Positions 1 through 11,657 of a DNA stretch of 64,000 nt are shown here, one piece after another (the stretch's first letter is position 1; each line of letters begins with the position of its first letter). The DNA is taken from NCBI GenBank assembly GCA_030267565.1, contig BRXU01000019.1, forward strand, positions 1,600,501 through 1,664,500, given 5' to 3'. Both the position numbers and the translations under genes were made by a program. The stretch comes from Pleodorina starrii. Its lineage: Eukaryota; Chlorophyta; Chlorophyceae; Chlamydomonadales; Volvocaceae. The notes beneath the pieces were generated by a model. That model was not told the origin of the DNA, did no database searches, and worked only from the letters and a program-made list of their open reading frames with translations.

Positions 1-1445
1 ACATGCAGGGTCAGCAGCGAGCGGCTGAGCTGCAGCCGGTACTCGGCCTCCACGAACTGGGTCACCGCCTCCAGGAAGGCAGCTCGGAAAGCCGGCGGCG
101 AGCCGGAGATGGCCAGGCGCACCCCGCTGACGTGGCAGGCGACGTGGAACTGGTGCATCGGCAGCGGCCCCGGCCGCGTCGTGGCCGGCCGGTACTCGGC
201 CACCGGCACCACCAGACCGGACCAGTCACGCGGCGGCGCGGGCGCCTGGGGCCCAACGGGCGCGCCGCCGGCGGTGTGCGGGGGCTTCACGCCCGAGGCT
301 GGGGAGATCCGGATCCGGAGAAAGGGGGAAAGAGGGGCAGCGTCGAGGAGGCGGCTGTGGTCAGGCGATAACGGACGTCAGTGCGAGGGCGAGGATGGGG
401 GCGAGCAGCACAGTCCGAATGGCGGCGTAAGGGAAGGGAAGGAGGACCGCAGGACCGGGGGATGTGTGGGACAGTCGCCAGTGAGCGGGATGGGGAGCGG
501 GTGGAAAGGGCCTCTGTCGCCAGGCCCTGGTGCCGACAGGGCCAAGCGCGTCGGCGTCCAGACCACGCCCTTGCTGTACGCGACTGCGTGGTGCGGAACC
601 AGCCCCTGGCGCTCATAGGCTGCATTCTTGTAGGCCATCCGGCGGAACGCTCCCGCAGCGGGCCCCTCCGCCCGTCCAAAAGGCGATGGCACGCGTTCCG
701 CTGGCTCTAGCGCCCCGCCCTGCTTCCCTCACTGCCATCATCTGCCTCTTTCCTCCCCACCCACCGTTTGCCGCTCAAGATTTCTTCCCTTAACCCCCTG
801 CCTTCACACCCTCCATCCCCCCGTTCCCTCCCTAACCCCTTCCCTGCCTCCCTTCTCCCTCCCCTCCTCCGGAGAGGACGCAGACGCGGTGGCAGCTGCT
901 CCGGAATCGGTAAGATATCAGAGATGTTTATCAAGTATTGCTGGGCTCTGGGTCCGATCTCTGGCGTCGCCTCCGTCTCTCGGCTGCAATATTTATATAT
1001 CTTGCATATTTCCCCTACCGCCACCGAGCTCATGCTCACCGTCGTTGGCCGCCCAGATGTGCACCCGGGCTACCGCCTGGCCTCCCGCCACCACACGCGC
1101 CACGTCAGGCGCCGCGCTCGCGCTCCCCTGCGGCCCCGGCCCCCCCGCCGGCTGCTGCTGCTGCTGAGCCTGCGCCTCCAGCACGAGCTCCGGAACCAGG
1201 CCCTCCACGTGCGGATCGCGGCCCTTGTCCACCTCCTCCCGCGCAGCCTTGGCGGCATCGCGCACAAAATCCTGGTAGGCTGCCGGGTCGCTCTCCGCCA
1301 GCTCGTCCATCATCTTCCACACGCCCTCCGCCTGCTCTGCCAGCGCCGCGTATTCGGCCTCGCTGGCGTGGGGCCCCAGCAGCGACTTGAGCAGCGGGTT
1401 GGAGGCGGCGGCGGAGGCCGCGGTGATGTTCCGGAGCATCTCCAT
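1..1445 (-). CDS. PIH1-domain axonemal dynein assembly factor (PIH1D2/MOT48-like), 3' end outside window
   Basis: Proteins of this family act with HSP90 in the cytoplasm to pre-assemble axonemal dyneins. The ATG at 1445 has a strong context (gccgccATGG) after a CT-rich 5' UTR. Exon 1 is 1040-1445 and encodes MEMLRNITAAS, then WKMMDELAESDPAAYQDFV, which resembles the PIH1D2 N-terminus (WNLLDDLAQSDPEGYEKFI). It continues to ARVHIWAAND and the donor GTGAGC at 1039. The middle exon starts at 700 in matching phase, giving ERVPSP (compare TRIPAP in PIH1D2), and runs to about 490-500; its donor is not clear. The last visible exon (1-298, acceptor AG at 299-300) encodes VSGVRLAISGSPPAFRAAFL and VEAEYRLQLSRS, matching the end of the PIH1 core. 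Family membership is inferred by eye and the exact orthologue is uncertain. Confidence 0.72.
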
Positions 1446-1666
1446 GGCGGCAGGGCGCGAGGGAGAGAGAGAGAGAGAGAGACACGGTAGCCGCCTTGGA
1501 TTGAGGGTTGCTGATGTGGGTCGGAGCTTGGAGGCTGCTGATGTGTATAGGCGCTGCGGGGAGAGAGAAAGAGAGGAAGGGTGGTTTTGGTCGCGGCTCC
1601 GAGATGCGCCGGCTGTGCCGGGGGAGGGGCTTTGCAACCTACCCTTTCTCGCGCGCTTGGAAGGTA

Positions 1667-2183
1667 TCACTGCGGGCCGGCGCGGCCGCTGCCACTGCTC
1701 TGGGCCGCGTCGTGCGGAGCGGCTTCCTCAAGCAAGCCGGTTTCACGCAGCTTGCACAGCAGATCCAAGCGCTCCTCGTAGCTCAATGCGTATTTTTCGG
1801 CTTCCTTCTTCGTCACGCTGTGTAGTATGGGTGCAAGGGACATTGGAGGGGTGCGGGGCAAGGGGGGAAGGGTGCCGATGAACGGCTTGCTGGGGTCGGC
1901 GGGGCCGTAGATGGCCATGTGGGGCGGGCCGGGCGTGGCGAAGAGCAGGCAAATACTCAAGAACATCCACTACGGTGCCGTGACCAACTTACACGTTATA
2001 GAAGCCAGTTGCGTACATGAAACCCTCCATGCATCCACCGAGCTGCACAGCGCGACGAGAGGGTCTGATTGACGACCATCTTTCCGAGCGCAGGGAAAAC
2101 AAACAGCCAGCTGCGGCTCATACCACAAAGCATATTCCAGCAAGCTTCCAATAAAACGAGTTCGGAATTCTGGTGTTCGTCAT
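1667..2183 (-). CDS. Small single-pass membrane protein, about 110 aa, function unknown
   Basis: Three short exons join in phase. Exon 1 is 2124-2183 (MTNTRIPNSFYWKLAGICFV), with donor GTATGA. Exon 2 is 1993-2042 (LGGCMEGFMYATGFYN), with donor GTAAGT. Exon 3 is 1667-1889, after a CCCCAG acceptor. The first two exons together form one Gly-rich hydrophobic segment with aromatic ends, as in a transmembrane helix. The tail is Pro-rich, then charged (KKEAEKYALSYEERLDLLCK), and ends in a low-complexity C-terminus. An alternative is a single exon starting at 1918, which would lose the membrane segment. The gene lies 220 bp upstream of the PIH1 gene on the same strand and starts 330 bp from the divergent ubinuclein gene. 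I do not recognise the family. Confidence 0.5.
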
Positions 2184-2513
2184 ATGTTGAGTGATAGAAC
2201 GAGTCTTCGGGCACTGAGCTTAGGCAGCAGACAGCAGCAGAAATGTTTTCGGGTCAAGTAGGAGTGGCTGTGCAGATATGCAGAACGTTCTATATCCACA
2301 AAACAGTGTGGAGTGAGGGCTCCCGTATTATCCCCCGTACGCGTTTGGGACGTCAGGTACTCTACCCGTTTACCAACAAGGCAGCACAACTTGGGGTCAT
2401 ACTCTTTTTTACTCTCGCGTGCTGACTCTATATTATAAGGTGTTATGATATCATAGTGCACATAACTACGTAGCGGAGCCAGGGGCCCGCCTCCTTCCCG
2501 CTCACTTCCAAAA
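2184..2513. promoter_or_regulatory. Intergenic region between divergent genes, probable shared promoter
   Basis: This 330-bp, relatively AT-rich stretch separates the minus-strand small membrane protein (ATG 2183) from the plus-strand ubinuclein gene (ATG 2514). It must hold both 5' UTRs and promoters. No clear TATA box or operator-like repeat was recognised. Confidence 0.45.
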
Positions 2514-5500
2514 ATGGCAACACAGCCACCGAAACGCAAGCGCATAGTGCCTATTCCAATCGCCCCTCAGGATTCTAGCGTACCTTCTTTCCAAACAACT
2601 TCTTCTGCTCAGGCTTCCTCTCCGCAACCAGCGCCTGTTGAGTATCAGGAAGGCCCGTCGACACTGCCAGGCCGGCGTTTGAAAGCTGACATCTCTACCA
2701 ACTATTTAGTGGACTACAAAGAGGTACGTAGGAATTAGCCGGACGCGCGCTCGAAGCGCAAGATTGGGCCGTAACCCCCCAGCCCGCACCAACTCGCGCC
2801 AAGCTTCGAAAACCTGCGCACTCCGTATCCGTGCACCTGCAGCTCCTCAAACAAAACGGGGTCGACGTCAAGGCACTCAAGGCCAGCAAAGCCGCAGCGG
2901 CGAAGCCCGGAAAGGCTCCCGAAGGCCTGCCCAACCTGTCAGGCCTGCCACGAGTAAGGCCGGTTGCTGTTGAGTCGCCCCTTCACCCTGCCCCCGTCCC
3001 GTGAGCGCGCCATTATGTCAACGGCGCTCCAAAACCCGTGAGCGCATCTGTTCCCATGGGCGTTCCCTACCCCTTCGTATGTGCGTGATTCAGTAGGCTG
3101 GCGCTAGCCCAGGCGCCGGCGGCAAGGCCATGTTTGGAAGCGTGGTGGACCGACTGGAGCGCATTTACGCGGTAAGGAGGGGGGATTGGAAGAGTGAAGG
3201 AAGGGGAGGGTAACGACGTACCGTCCTGTGGCCCTGCGGCTGGTGGCCTCTATCAGGATTGGGGAACTGATACTCGGTCAGAAACTCGTCACCGGCATCG
3301 CGCGCCGCTCCATGGAAACGAACGCACGCGTCGTGCCGCGGCGTTGTCGTACAGCAGCACTGTTGCGCTTTTCGGTTTGTGTCTGGCATTGCGCCCAGCA
3401 CGCACCGTCATGTACGGCAGTCACGTACGGCGAAGTCTGGGAGTAGAGCAACAACGGAGACTGGGCTGATGTGTTGCGCTTGCTTAGGTACGGTGGCCTC
3501 GACACAGATGGGATGCATGGCCGGAAGCCTAGCCCGCCTTACCGCCCGCCTAACCACCCACCTCACCTCACCTCGCACCGCGCCCTCCTTGCACCACGTA
3601 CCTCTGGCCGGCAGATGGCGCACGGCGACGAGGACGAAGATGAGGACGAGGGCGAGGATGGGGACTCGGACGAAGGGGAAGCCGAAGAGTCGGAAGCAGA
3701 CGCCTCGGTGAGCAGAGTCTCCCCGTGCGGGGCAGTCGGGGCTCACACCGCAAGGGCAGCTTGCGGTTCCCTCTTCTCTATTCCTTCTCCCAACCGCCAC
3801 CGCCCCTCAGGCGTGGGCATCGCCTCCGTTCCTCCAGTGCGGCGGGTTTACCATCTTTGTTGCCCCTCAAGGGGCCTGCGCTTTAGCCGGCCTGTCGTCA
3901 CGACGCGACGATCCCCCCTCCCCCTCCCCCTCCACCCCACCACCAACGCCGTCTCCGTCTCCGCTGGGGTATCTTCTTTTTATCCTCCTCCACCTCCCTC
4001 GACGATTGCTCTGTCCTGCCGCAGGGAGAATCCAGCAGCGACTCGGACGGCTCGGATGACGAGGCGGCGGCCGGACCCTCGGCCGGAGAGCAGGCAGAGC
4101 CAGGGGCCGATGGCGGGGGCGGCGGGGGAGGGGGAGGGGGAGGGCCAGCGAAGGGCGGAAGCGGGGGAGGAAAGGGTCCGACGGTGCCGGGGGGCGGTGC
4201 GTCGGGTGCGTCGGGCCCAGCGGCGGCGGGCGCCGCCTCGGACGGCGCCGGCGCGGGCGCTAAGAAGCCCCGGCAGCGGCGGCGGCCGTTCGAGGCTTAC
4301 GAGGTGGACTTTATCGACGACGCTGAGGAGATCCAGTACGAGAAGTCGCGCCGAGTGAAGGCCAAGTACCAGGGCTTCTTTATAAATCAGGTGGGCCGGG
4401 GCGCGCGTGTGTGCGTGCGTGTGGGGTGTGCTTGTGGGGTTGGAGGGGAGCGGGGAAGGACCGCACACCGGTCGGGGCTGTGGGCTGGCGGTCTGGCTGG
4501 TCTCGCTTGCGGGTGTGGGGACCGGGGAGGGAGCTAGTGCTGCTCGGGAGCTCGCGCTAGTGTCGCTCAGGTGTTTTACGGGCCCGCAGCGGATGTGTGT
4601 GTGTGTGTGTTTGGACGCGCGGCAAAAGGGTGCACTCGTTGATGGTGGTGGGGAGGGTTCGGTAAGATGCTTTGAAGTTAGAACGCGCAGCCGGTGCGCC
4701 TTCTCTTACGCCTCCGAAGCCCTTTCGCTCTTTGCTGTGTGCACGCTCTCTCCGCTGCGTGCATGGCAGGGTGCCGTGGAGCTGGAGCGGGATCCCGAGG
4801 CGGAGGAGGAGCAGCAGCGGCAGGCGCAGAGGCGGGCGCCGCGGCCGCGGCCGCAGCCCGGCGCGCAGCCCGCCAAGGGCAAGTCCCAGCCTGCATCGGC
4901 GGCACCAGCGACCCAGGCCGGAGCCGCGGCGGCGCCCGCGGGGCCGGCGGCGCCGGCATCGGCGGCCGCGGGGTCGTCCGTCGCGGCTCCCGGGGCGGCT
5001 GACGCAGGGGCGGGGGGACCCCAGGGCGGCGCGAGCACGCCGGTGCGCGGCGGCGGCAAGCGCCGGGCGGAGGGCGACCAGCCGCAGCCCGCCGCTGGCA
5101 AGAAGCGCAAGCAGGTGGGGGAAGGACTGTGTCGTCGTTGTCGTGCCGCTTCGTACTCTTACCTTTTGTGGTGGTGCAGCACAGAGACACAGAGGGCGTT
5201 CCTGAACGGTTGGTTGCGCGGCTTGTGAGTGCGCGCGTCATCGGGAAAACCCCTAAGGAACCACGAAAGTGCGATTGGGGATGTTTTTGACCTGTGATGG
5301 CGATGATGATGGTTATTGCTGTCTGTGATTGATCTTGGCCTTTATAGACGCACAGGGACGAGAGCCGGCCTCCTTTCAAGAGACTGGAGGGGTGCTCACT
5401 GGTGCTTACCGCTCTCTCTCTCTCTCTCTCTCGCCTCCGTTGCACAGGCCGAGCTCGTGACACTCTTGAGACAACACAACAAATCGCAAAATACGTTGGC

Positions 5501-8500
5501 CTCTCCTCCTCCTCGTCCTCCTCCTGCCTATGCCTAAGCCTGTGCGCTTTTGTTCGGCTCTCTCGGTGCCTCGCAGCCGCAGCCGGACGCGGGGACCGCT
5601 GGACCCCGATCGCCCGGCCCAGCCGCAGCGGCGCCGCCGGCTGCGGGGCCGGCGGCGCAGCAGCCAGGCCCGCGCGCCGGCGCTGCCCCCCCGGCGGCGC
5701 CCGCGAAGGGCTTTGCTGCACTGGTGGCGTCCGCGGGGAGATCTGCAGGCGCGGCGGCGGCGGCGGCAGCGGCAGCAGCCGTGGCAGCGGCGCCCGCGCA
5801 CCAAGCGCCAGCAGGAGCAGCGGCGGCGGCGGCAGCCGAGCGGCCCGTTGGTAAGGAGCTGTTGGGATGGAGGGGCCCTTGGCGGGCATCAAAGGGAACT
5901 GGCATGCATTTTATACTGCATCGCGTTGCTGTGGCGGTCCTGGGGCCTGGGTCGCCCGGCCCCGCTGTTGGCAATTCCGTCGGATGAAGAAAAGCTGCGG
6001 TGGCCTGCTGCGGTTACCCAACACGACGCGAGGCGAGAGGCGGGGCGAGGCGTGTTGAGCGCCCAAGGCCTGCCTCGAGGTGCCGCCCTCCGTCCTCCCT
6101 CCGTCCCTCCGTCCTCCCTCCGTCCCTCCGTCCGCATGCACACCCCTCCGTCCTCGCCCACCCATGGGCATGCGGGCGTTGAATCGTCGTCTGACTCGTC
6201 CATGTGATGGGCTGGCGTGGGGGGCAGTATCTAACGTCTCCAACGACTGGAGGCTAAACGTTTCACAGAGACACAGACCACCAGCTGTGCGTCCCCTAAG
6301 TCTGACGACTGCCTTGCATCCGCCGCGCGCCTCGCACCTGCACGCAGGCGGGTCCGCGGAGCCGTCATCGGAAGCGGCGGCGGCGGCGGCGGCCGGCCAC
6401 ACCTCGACCAGCGCCGGTGCCGGTACCGCGGGCGCCGGCTCCGGAGCCCTGATCCTGCCGCGCGTTTCCGGACGGCGCCAGCCCGCCGCCCCGGCCTCCC
6501 TGGAGCCCCTCATAAACGAGTGCCGCAAGAAGCTGGCGGCGGCGGTGAGTCGCGAATTGCAAAACCGGACCAGACCGGGGGTGGAGCAGGCAACGAGGGG
6601 ATGTAGGGATGTGGTGGCCTCACGGTCAGATTGAGAGGAGGGCGCGTTGTCGGAGGGCGCTTTGTGATTCCAGGGCCGATAGCTCGCGACGCGTTCCTGC
6701 GGCAACTTGGGGAGGGGGGGGCCACAGGACCTCGGGCTCCGAAGCCAGCCCCAGCGGACGCCCAGCTGCGGGTGCGGCGCCGACACCCGTCGACGTTCCC
6801 CTTCAGGTTTAGGGGTTCAGGGCTCAGGGGTTGACCGTCTTTGGACCCACTCCTCGCCTTCCATTTGGCCCTCCAGCTCAACCCCGCACCCGTTTTCCCG
6901 CCCGCCACCGCCCCCTGCTCGCCTCGCAGTCCGCCCCGCCCCCCGATTGGGCCACCCTGCTCAAGCTCCTGGACGCGCCGCTGACCCAGGTGGCGCTGTA
7001 CCTGCACCGAAACCACCGGGACGAGCAGCAGGCGTACGACGTCGACCTGGCGCTGGTGGCGGCGGCGCTGGGCGAGGCGGCGCCCGCCTTCGCCGGAGGC
7101 GCGGGAGGCGGCGCCGGCGCGCCCAGCGAGCTGCGGGACTTTGTCCAGAAGCGTGTGGACAAGAGCAGCAAGGACCTGCTCAAGATGGTGGCGGCGGTGA
7201 AGAAGCTGGCGGGGGAGGTGGCGGCGGCGGATGCGGGTGGGTGCGAGGCAGGACGAGCGAGCGCGTGTGTGTTCCTTGGGGCCCTTGGGGCAGGCGTGTG
7301 GCCTCAAGAGTAAGGAGGGCGGGACCTCGGGCGGGAGGGCGGGCGGGCGGGACGCGGCTGTTGGGACTGTGCCCGCGCAGTGCCTGAGTGAGTACCTGAG
7401 CTGACTGCGCCGCATGCATAGGCAAGCGGGGTGAAGCAGGGAGCGCGTCGGGCAGCAGGCGGGCGGTTTAGGCGGGAGGTGGGGCCGCTGTAGGTGTGGT
7501 GGTGACAGACGGCGCCGTGCCACCACAGGTGGAACACCACCACCACCGCCACCGCCACCACCACCACCTGGAGATGTGGCACCCGCCTTGGCGGCCCTTG
7601 GCGGCCCCGCTACCCGCCCTCCGTCACTTGCTCCTCAGCCCCCGTGTACTTGCTCTTGTTGGCCAGCCTACCGGACCCCATCGTCGGCTGCCCCCTTTGC
7701 TCCGCAACCGTCCGCGCCTGCCCCGCAGCAGCGCCGACGGCGGCCGCCGGCGGCGGACCCGGCGCCGCCGGGTCTCACAGCAGCGACGACGAGTTCACCG
7801 AGCCGCCCGGCGCCTCCGCCTTCGCGGCGCTGCTCGAGTCCCTTGACGCCAAGCTGCGCTCCTACCTCAACCTGCACCGCAAGATGCACATGACAGAGGA
7901 CGACGGAGCAGTGCTGCAGACCCTGGCAGCGCAGGTGCGTTGCTGTGAGGGAGGACGGAAAGAAAGGATGGAAGGAAGGAAGGAAGGAGGACCGCAGCGG
8001 TGGGCGAAGGAAGGGCGGGGGCGGAGTGCGCGTCCGTATGTGTGGCCACACGCAGCCTCTGCAGGCACTTGCGTGGGAAATTGAGGTTGGGGTTTGGGGC
8101 TGCGCCGAGGCGGTTGAAGCCGGGGAGGGCCCCGGATGTGCAGTGAGGGTTCGGGTGGGGTGTCAGCCATCGGAGCTCCAGTGGGCTCCAGGGGCGGGCC
8201 GTGGGCGCTGGCCGACCCCGCCGATGGTCTTTGCCTTACTTCCCGTTGCCCGTGCACATTTTATTTCCGCAGGCGGGGGTGGGCACTGATGTGCTGCAGC
8301 GCGCCCTGCTCGCCAGCCAACACCGACCCGCGGGTCAGCGAAAGCGCCAGGGCAGCAAGAGCGGTGGCGCCGCCGCCGCTGGCGCCGACGAGGCGATGCG
8401 GCAGCAGGCGGCTGCGATCGCGGCGGATGTCCAACGGACGGTGGCTGACGGAACTGGAGGAGCTGCTGCCGCGCCGGCGGCGATGCCGTCGGGGGCGGCG

Positions 8501-11500
8501 GGGGCGATGGGCCCTCCGGCCGCCACCGCATCCGCGGGGCCGGCATCGACAGCGGCTGCGTCAGCACCGACCGCCGCGGTGGCGGCGCCTGGGCCAAGCG
8601 CGGCGGTGGCTCAGGCGGGGCAGCCGGCGGCGACGCTGGCGCTGGCAGCAGCAGTCTCGGGAGCCCCTCCGACGGCGCAGGCGGTGGCGGGGAGCGCTGC
8701 AGGTTGGTCTGGCGAGCGGCGCTGGGGGCCCGGTGCTGCGGCCAGACCTGCTAGAATGCCGTTTGTTGGGACCCACACAGCCTCCTCGGTGTGTATTGCG
8801 CGAGCCCCGCGAAGGTCCATGCCTAGTTGTGTCCGCGCTTACAGCTGTCCGGCGGGACCGGCACGCAGCCCTGGGCTGCAGGCGGCCAGCAAGGCCTACA
8901 ACGTCCTCCGGGCATTCGTCTGGTTTCGGGGGTATGTTGAGCGTAGCAGCGGCACTCACGTGGCTTGGGAGCTCACGTAGGGCGCTCACGGTGAAACTCC
9001 TTCTGCCGCCCCGTTGCGATCCTGCGAGCAGGAAATGGAGGGCGCAGCGGAGCCGACGCTCGGCGCAGCGGAGCCGTCGCTGCGGGCGGCAGTGTGGGCG
9101 CGGAAGCGGTCGTGGAGGCGGCGGGGGCGCCGCAGCCGCAGCCGCAGCCGGATGCCCACCAGCAGTTCCCGAGCCCGGAGGAGGACATGCAGCAGCGGCA
9201 GCAGTGCCGGGTGGGGCCGGGCGGGGGAGGGGGTGGAAGGTGGCGCTGGACGGGGGGGTGCGGTTGCGAAACATCTGCACTAGGTAAAGAGGGACGTCAG
9301 CAGGCACATGCACAGCCCAAGTGAACCTGGAGAACCTAGGAGTGCGTCAGGTGCTCGATTCCTTGCAGCTGGGGCCGTGTGGCGGGCGGGCGACGGCCTC
9401 TGCGGGAAGCGCGCGGTGACCGGGTGCGTGCGCGGGGGGGGGGTCAATTGCCTGGCTGGCTCTCCTGGGCCCTTGCGGCCTCCCTCCCCCCAGGCGGTGG
9501 GGTGGAGTGGGGGTGGAGTGCGCGCCCTCAAGCGTTGCATTATGCGTCGGCGCCTTGCGGGCGCTTGATGAAGTAGTAGATCAGACGTAGGTGCAACCAA
9601 GCATAGTTTGGCGACCGGGACTTCTTCTGCAGCTCGGCGGGACGTGGGTCATGGGGGTCATGGGGATGAGGGGCTCACCACGAGGGGCCCGCCCCGCCCC
9701 GTCCTCTGCTCCGCCCCGTCCCCCTTCCCTCCCGCAGGCTGCCCTCAGGTCCTGTCCGACCGCCAACGAGGAGTTGCTGGATAAGGCCCTGGAGGCGGCG
9801 GGGACCAGCGAGTGGTCTACCCTGGCGATCAAGGTACGGCGCGTGGGGCACGGCATCGGGCTGGGGTGAGGGCAACACGGTTGGGTCGGGCTGGTTCAGG
9901 GCGGCACCGCCCTCCCCTTCCCTCCCCTCCCCTCCTGGGATGGCCCTCCCCTACACCACCCCGTCACACCGTGGTTGCATGCGAGGCCCGGCCGTTTCGG
10001 GTGGCTTGACAGTTGACACCCCCTGTGTCTTATCCTGAGTTTCACGCGTCCTACAGCCGTTACAGATTACGGCTGTTACGTTCCAGTCGGTTATCAACTG
10101 CTTCGCAGTCTCTCCCCCTTCCTCTCCCTCTTCATTGGCCAACGTCGCTTCCGTCACCACCGCTGCGGCCTCATCTTTTATTATTTCCCCTCCCCCTTGG
10201 TAGCCTATATGTGGATAATCCCCCTTGGTAGCCTATATGTGGATAATCCCCCTTGGTAGGCTGTCAGATTGGCTCTTTGGACCGTCATACTCCACCCTAT
10301 CCCCGCCCCGCCTTCCCGCAGGTCCTCTGCCATGCCGCGGACGGCATGTCCGTGCCGGAATCGGCCAAGCGCGCCCTGGAACTGCGCTACATCTCCTGGC
10401 CGCCCACCAAGCCGCTCGCCGACATGCACCGCCAGCTGCGCCAGGCCTTCAACCGGGCCAACCTCATGCCCCACGTCTTGCACGTGGGCAACAACAAGTA
10501 CCTGCTGCAGGCCCTGCGACCTGACGCCAAGCCGGTGCCGCGGCCGCCGGGCTCGCGCGGCGGCGGAGGAGGCTCCGCCAACTCTTCACCGGCGGCGGCG
10601 GTTGCGCCGCCGCCGGGCGCCGGGGGCTTTACCGCGGCCGCGCCGGTGCCGTTCTCGCTGCTGGCGGCGGTGCACATGGCGGAGCCGGCGCTGGGACCGG
10701 CGGCGGCGGCGCCGGCAGTAGCTGCGCTGGCGCCGGCGGCGGTGGCGCAGCAGGGCGGCAGCTCGGCTGCAATGGATGCGGAGGCGGGAGCGGGCGGGGC
10801 TGCGGCCGGCGGGGCTGGTGGCGGCGGGGCTGGCGGTGGCGGCGGGGAGGAGGAGCTGACGCCGGAGGAGGACAACCAGCAGTGCAGGGAGTGCGTGGAG
10901 GTGAGCGAGGTGCCGGTGCTGCTGCACCGGCGGGGGATGACGGGATGTGGAGGCAGTCCCTCCGACGGTCGGTCGGGGGCAGACCCAGGCGTCGGCAGCG
11001 TGCGTCACGTCGTTCTGTTTGGCGCCAGAGACTTATCCGTCAGGACGGGGAGTGGGTGGGCCGTCCGACTCGACGTCCAGTATGACGGCTCCGGAGCCGG
11101 CACCGTGGCTGTCGTACTGCCACTCCTTCTGCGGCGTCTCCGTCTCCCCGCACATCTGCCTTTTTCCCGAAGGGTTGCCCTTTGTCCCTTTGACGCACCA
11201 CAATCCCCAACCCCCACCATCTCCAACCCCATCACACCCTCACTCCCACCACGCCGCTCCGTGTACCGCGCAGGCGGCCGTGCAGGCCGGCGCCGATCGC
11301 CAGCGCGTGCTGGATGCCCTGTCCAAGCTCAAGTCGCGCAACCCGCGCATCCTGTTCAAGGTGCTCTGCCACGCGGGCCCCGCCGGCATGCGCGTGGCGG
11401 ACATTGTCAAGTTCGCTCGCGAGCACCGCTTCGTCAATTGGCCCGACAGCGCGGAGCGCAGCAGCAGTGTGCACGGCGCGATACGCAACAGCAAGGACAT

Positions 11501-11657
11501 GGTGGTGCATGTGGGCACGCACCAGTACGCGCTGGCGCTGTTCCCGGGTGTGGTGCACGTGCCCAAGCCCGACTCGCGGCGCGGCGGCGGGCGAGGAGGG
11601 GCAGGCGGAGGGGGAGCGGTGGCGGGGGTGGGAGGTGGTGAGGGCGCGGAGGCGTGA
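2514..11657 (+). CDS. UBN: Ubinuclein/HPC2-like subunit of the HIRA histone chaperone, with C-terminal tandem winged-helix repeats
   Basis: Ubinuclein is a nuclear subunit of the HIRA complex, which deposits histone H3.3. Fifteen exons keep phase and give about 1315 aa: 2514-2723, 2783-3000, 3108-3171, 3615-3707, 4025-4390, 4770-5114, 5577-5850, 6348-6544, 6930-7236, 7729-7934, 8273-8702, 9032-9210, 9738-9833, 10322-10900, 11274-11657. Family evidence: MFGSVVDRLERIYA (plant UBN has FSAVIEKIERLYMG), a Glu/Asp-rich exon, then the HRD block with VDFIDDAEEIQYEK and YQGFFINQGAVELERD (about residues 285-325). The middle is Ala/Gly/Pro-rich with helical pieces (LRDFVQKRVDKSSKDLLKMV). Residues about 985-1065 and 1212-1279 are two related winged-helix-like units, each with KVLCHA and a HVG.(K/Q)Y wing. 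The exon 2/3 junction is the least certain. Confidence 0.83.
8325..8336. repeat. 12-bp palindrome GACCCGCGGGTC, copy 1
   Basis: It lies inside a coding exon of the ubinuclein gene, where it encodes part of HRPAGQ. Confidence 0.9.
10192..10260 (+). repeat. 28-bp tandem repeat, about 2.5 copies, in a ubinuclein intron
   Basis: The unit contains TAGCCTATATGTGGATAATC, flanked by CCCCCTTGG. Copies start at 10192 and 10220, with a partial third at 10248. It lies 61 bp upstream of the acceptor of the exon at 10322. The core resembles a motif found in introns of other genes in this window. Confidence 0.9.

Noticed and set aside
5400..5435. CT microsatellite
   Set aside because: Common intronic simple repeat in this genome type; it is a pyrimidine run without a nearby exon.
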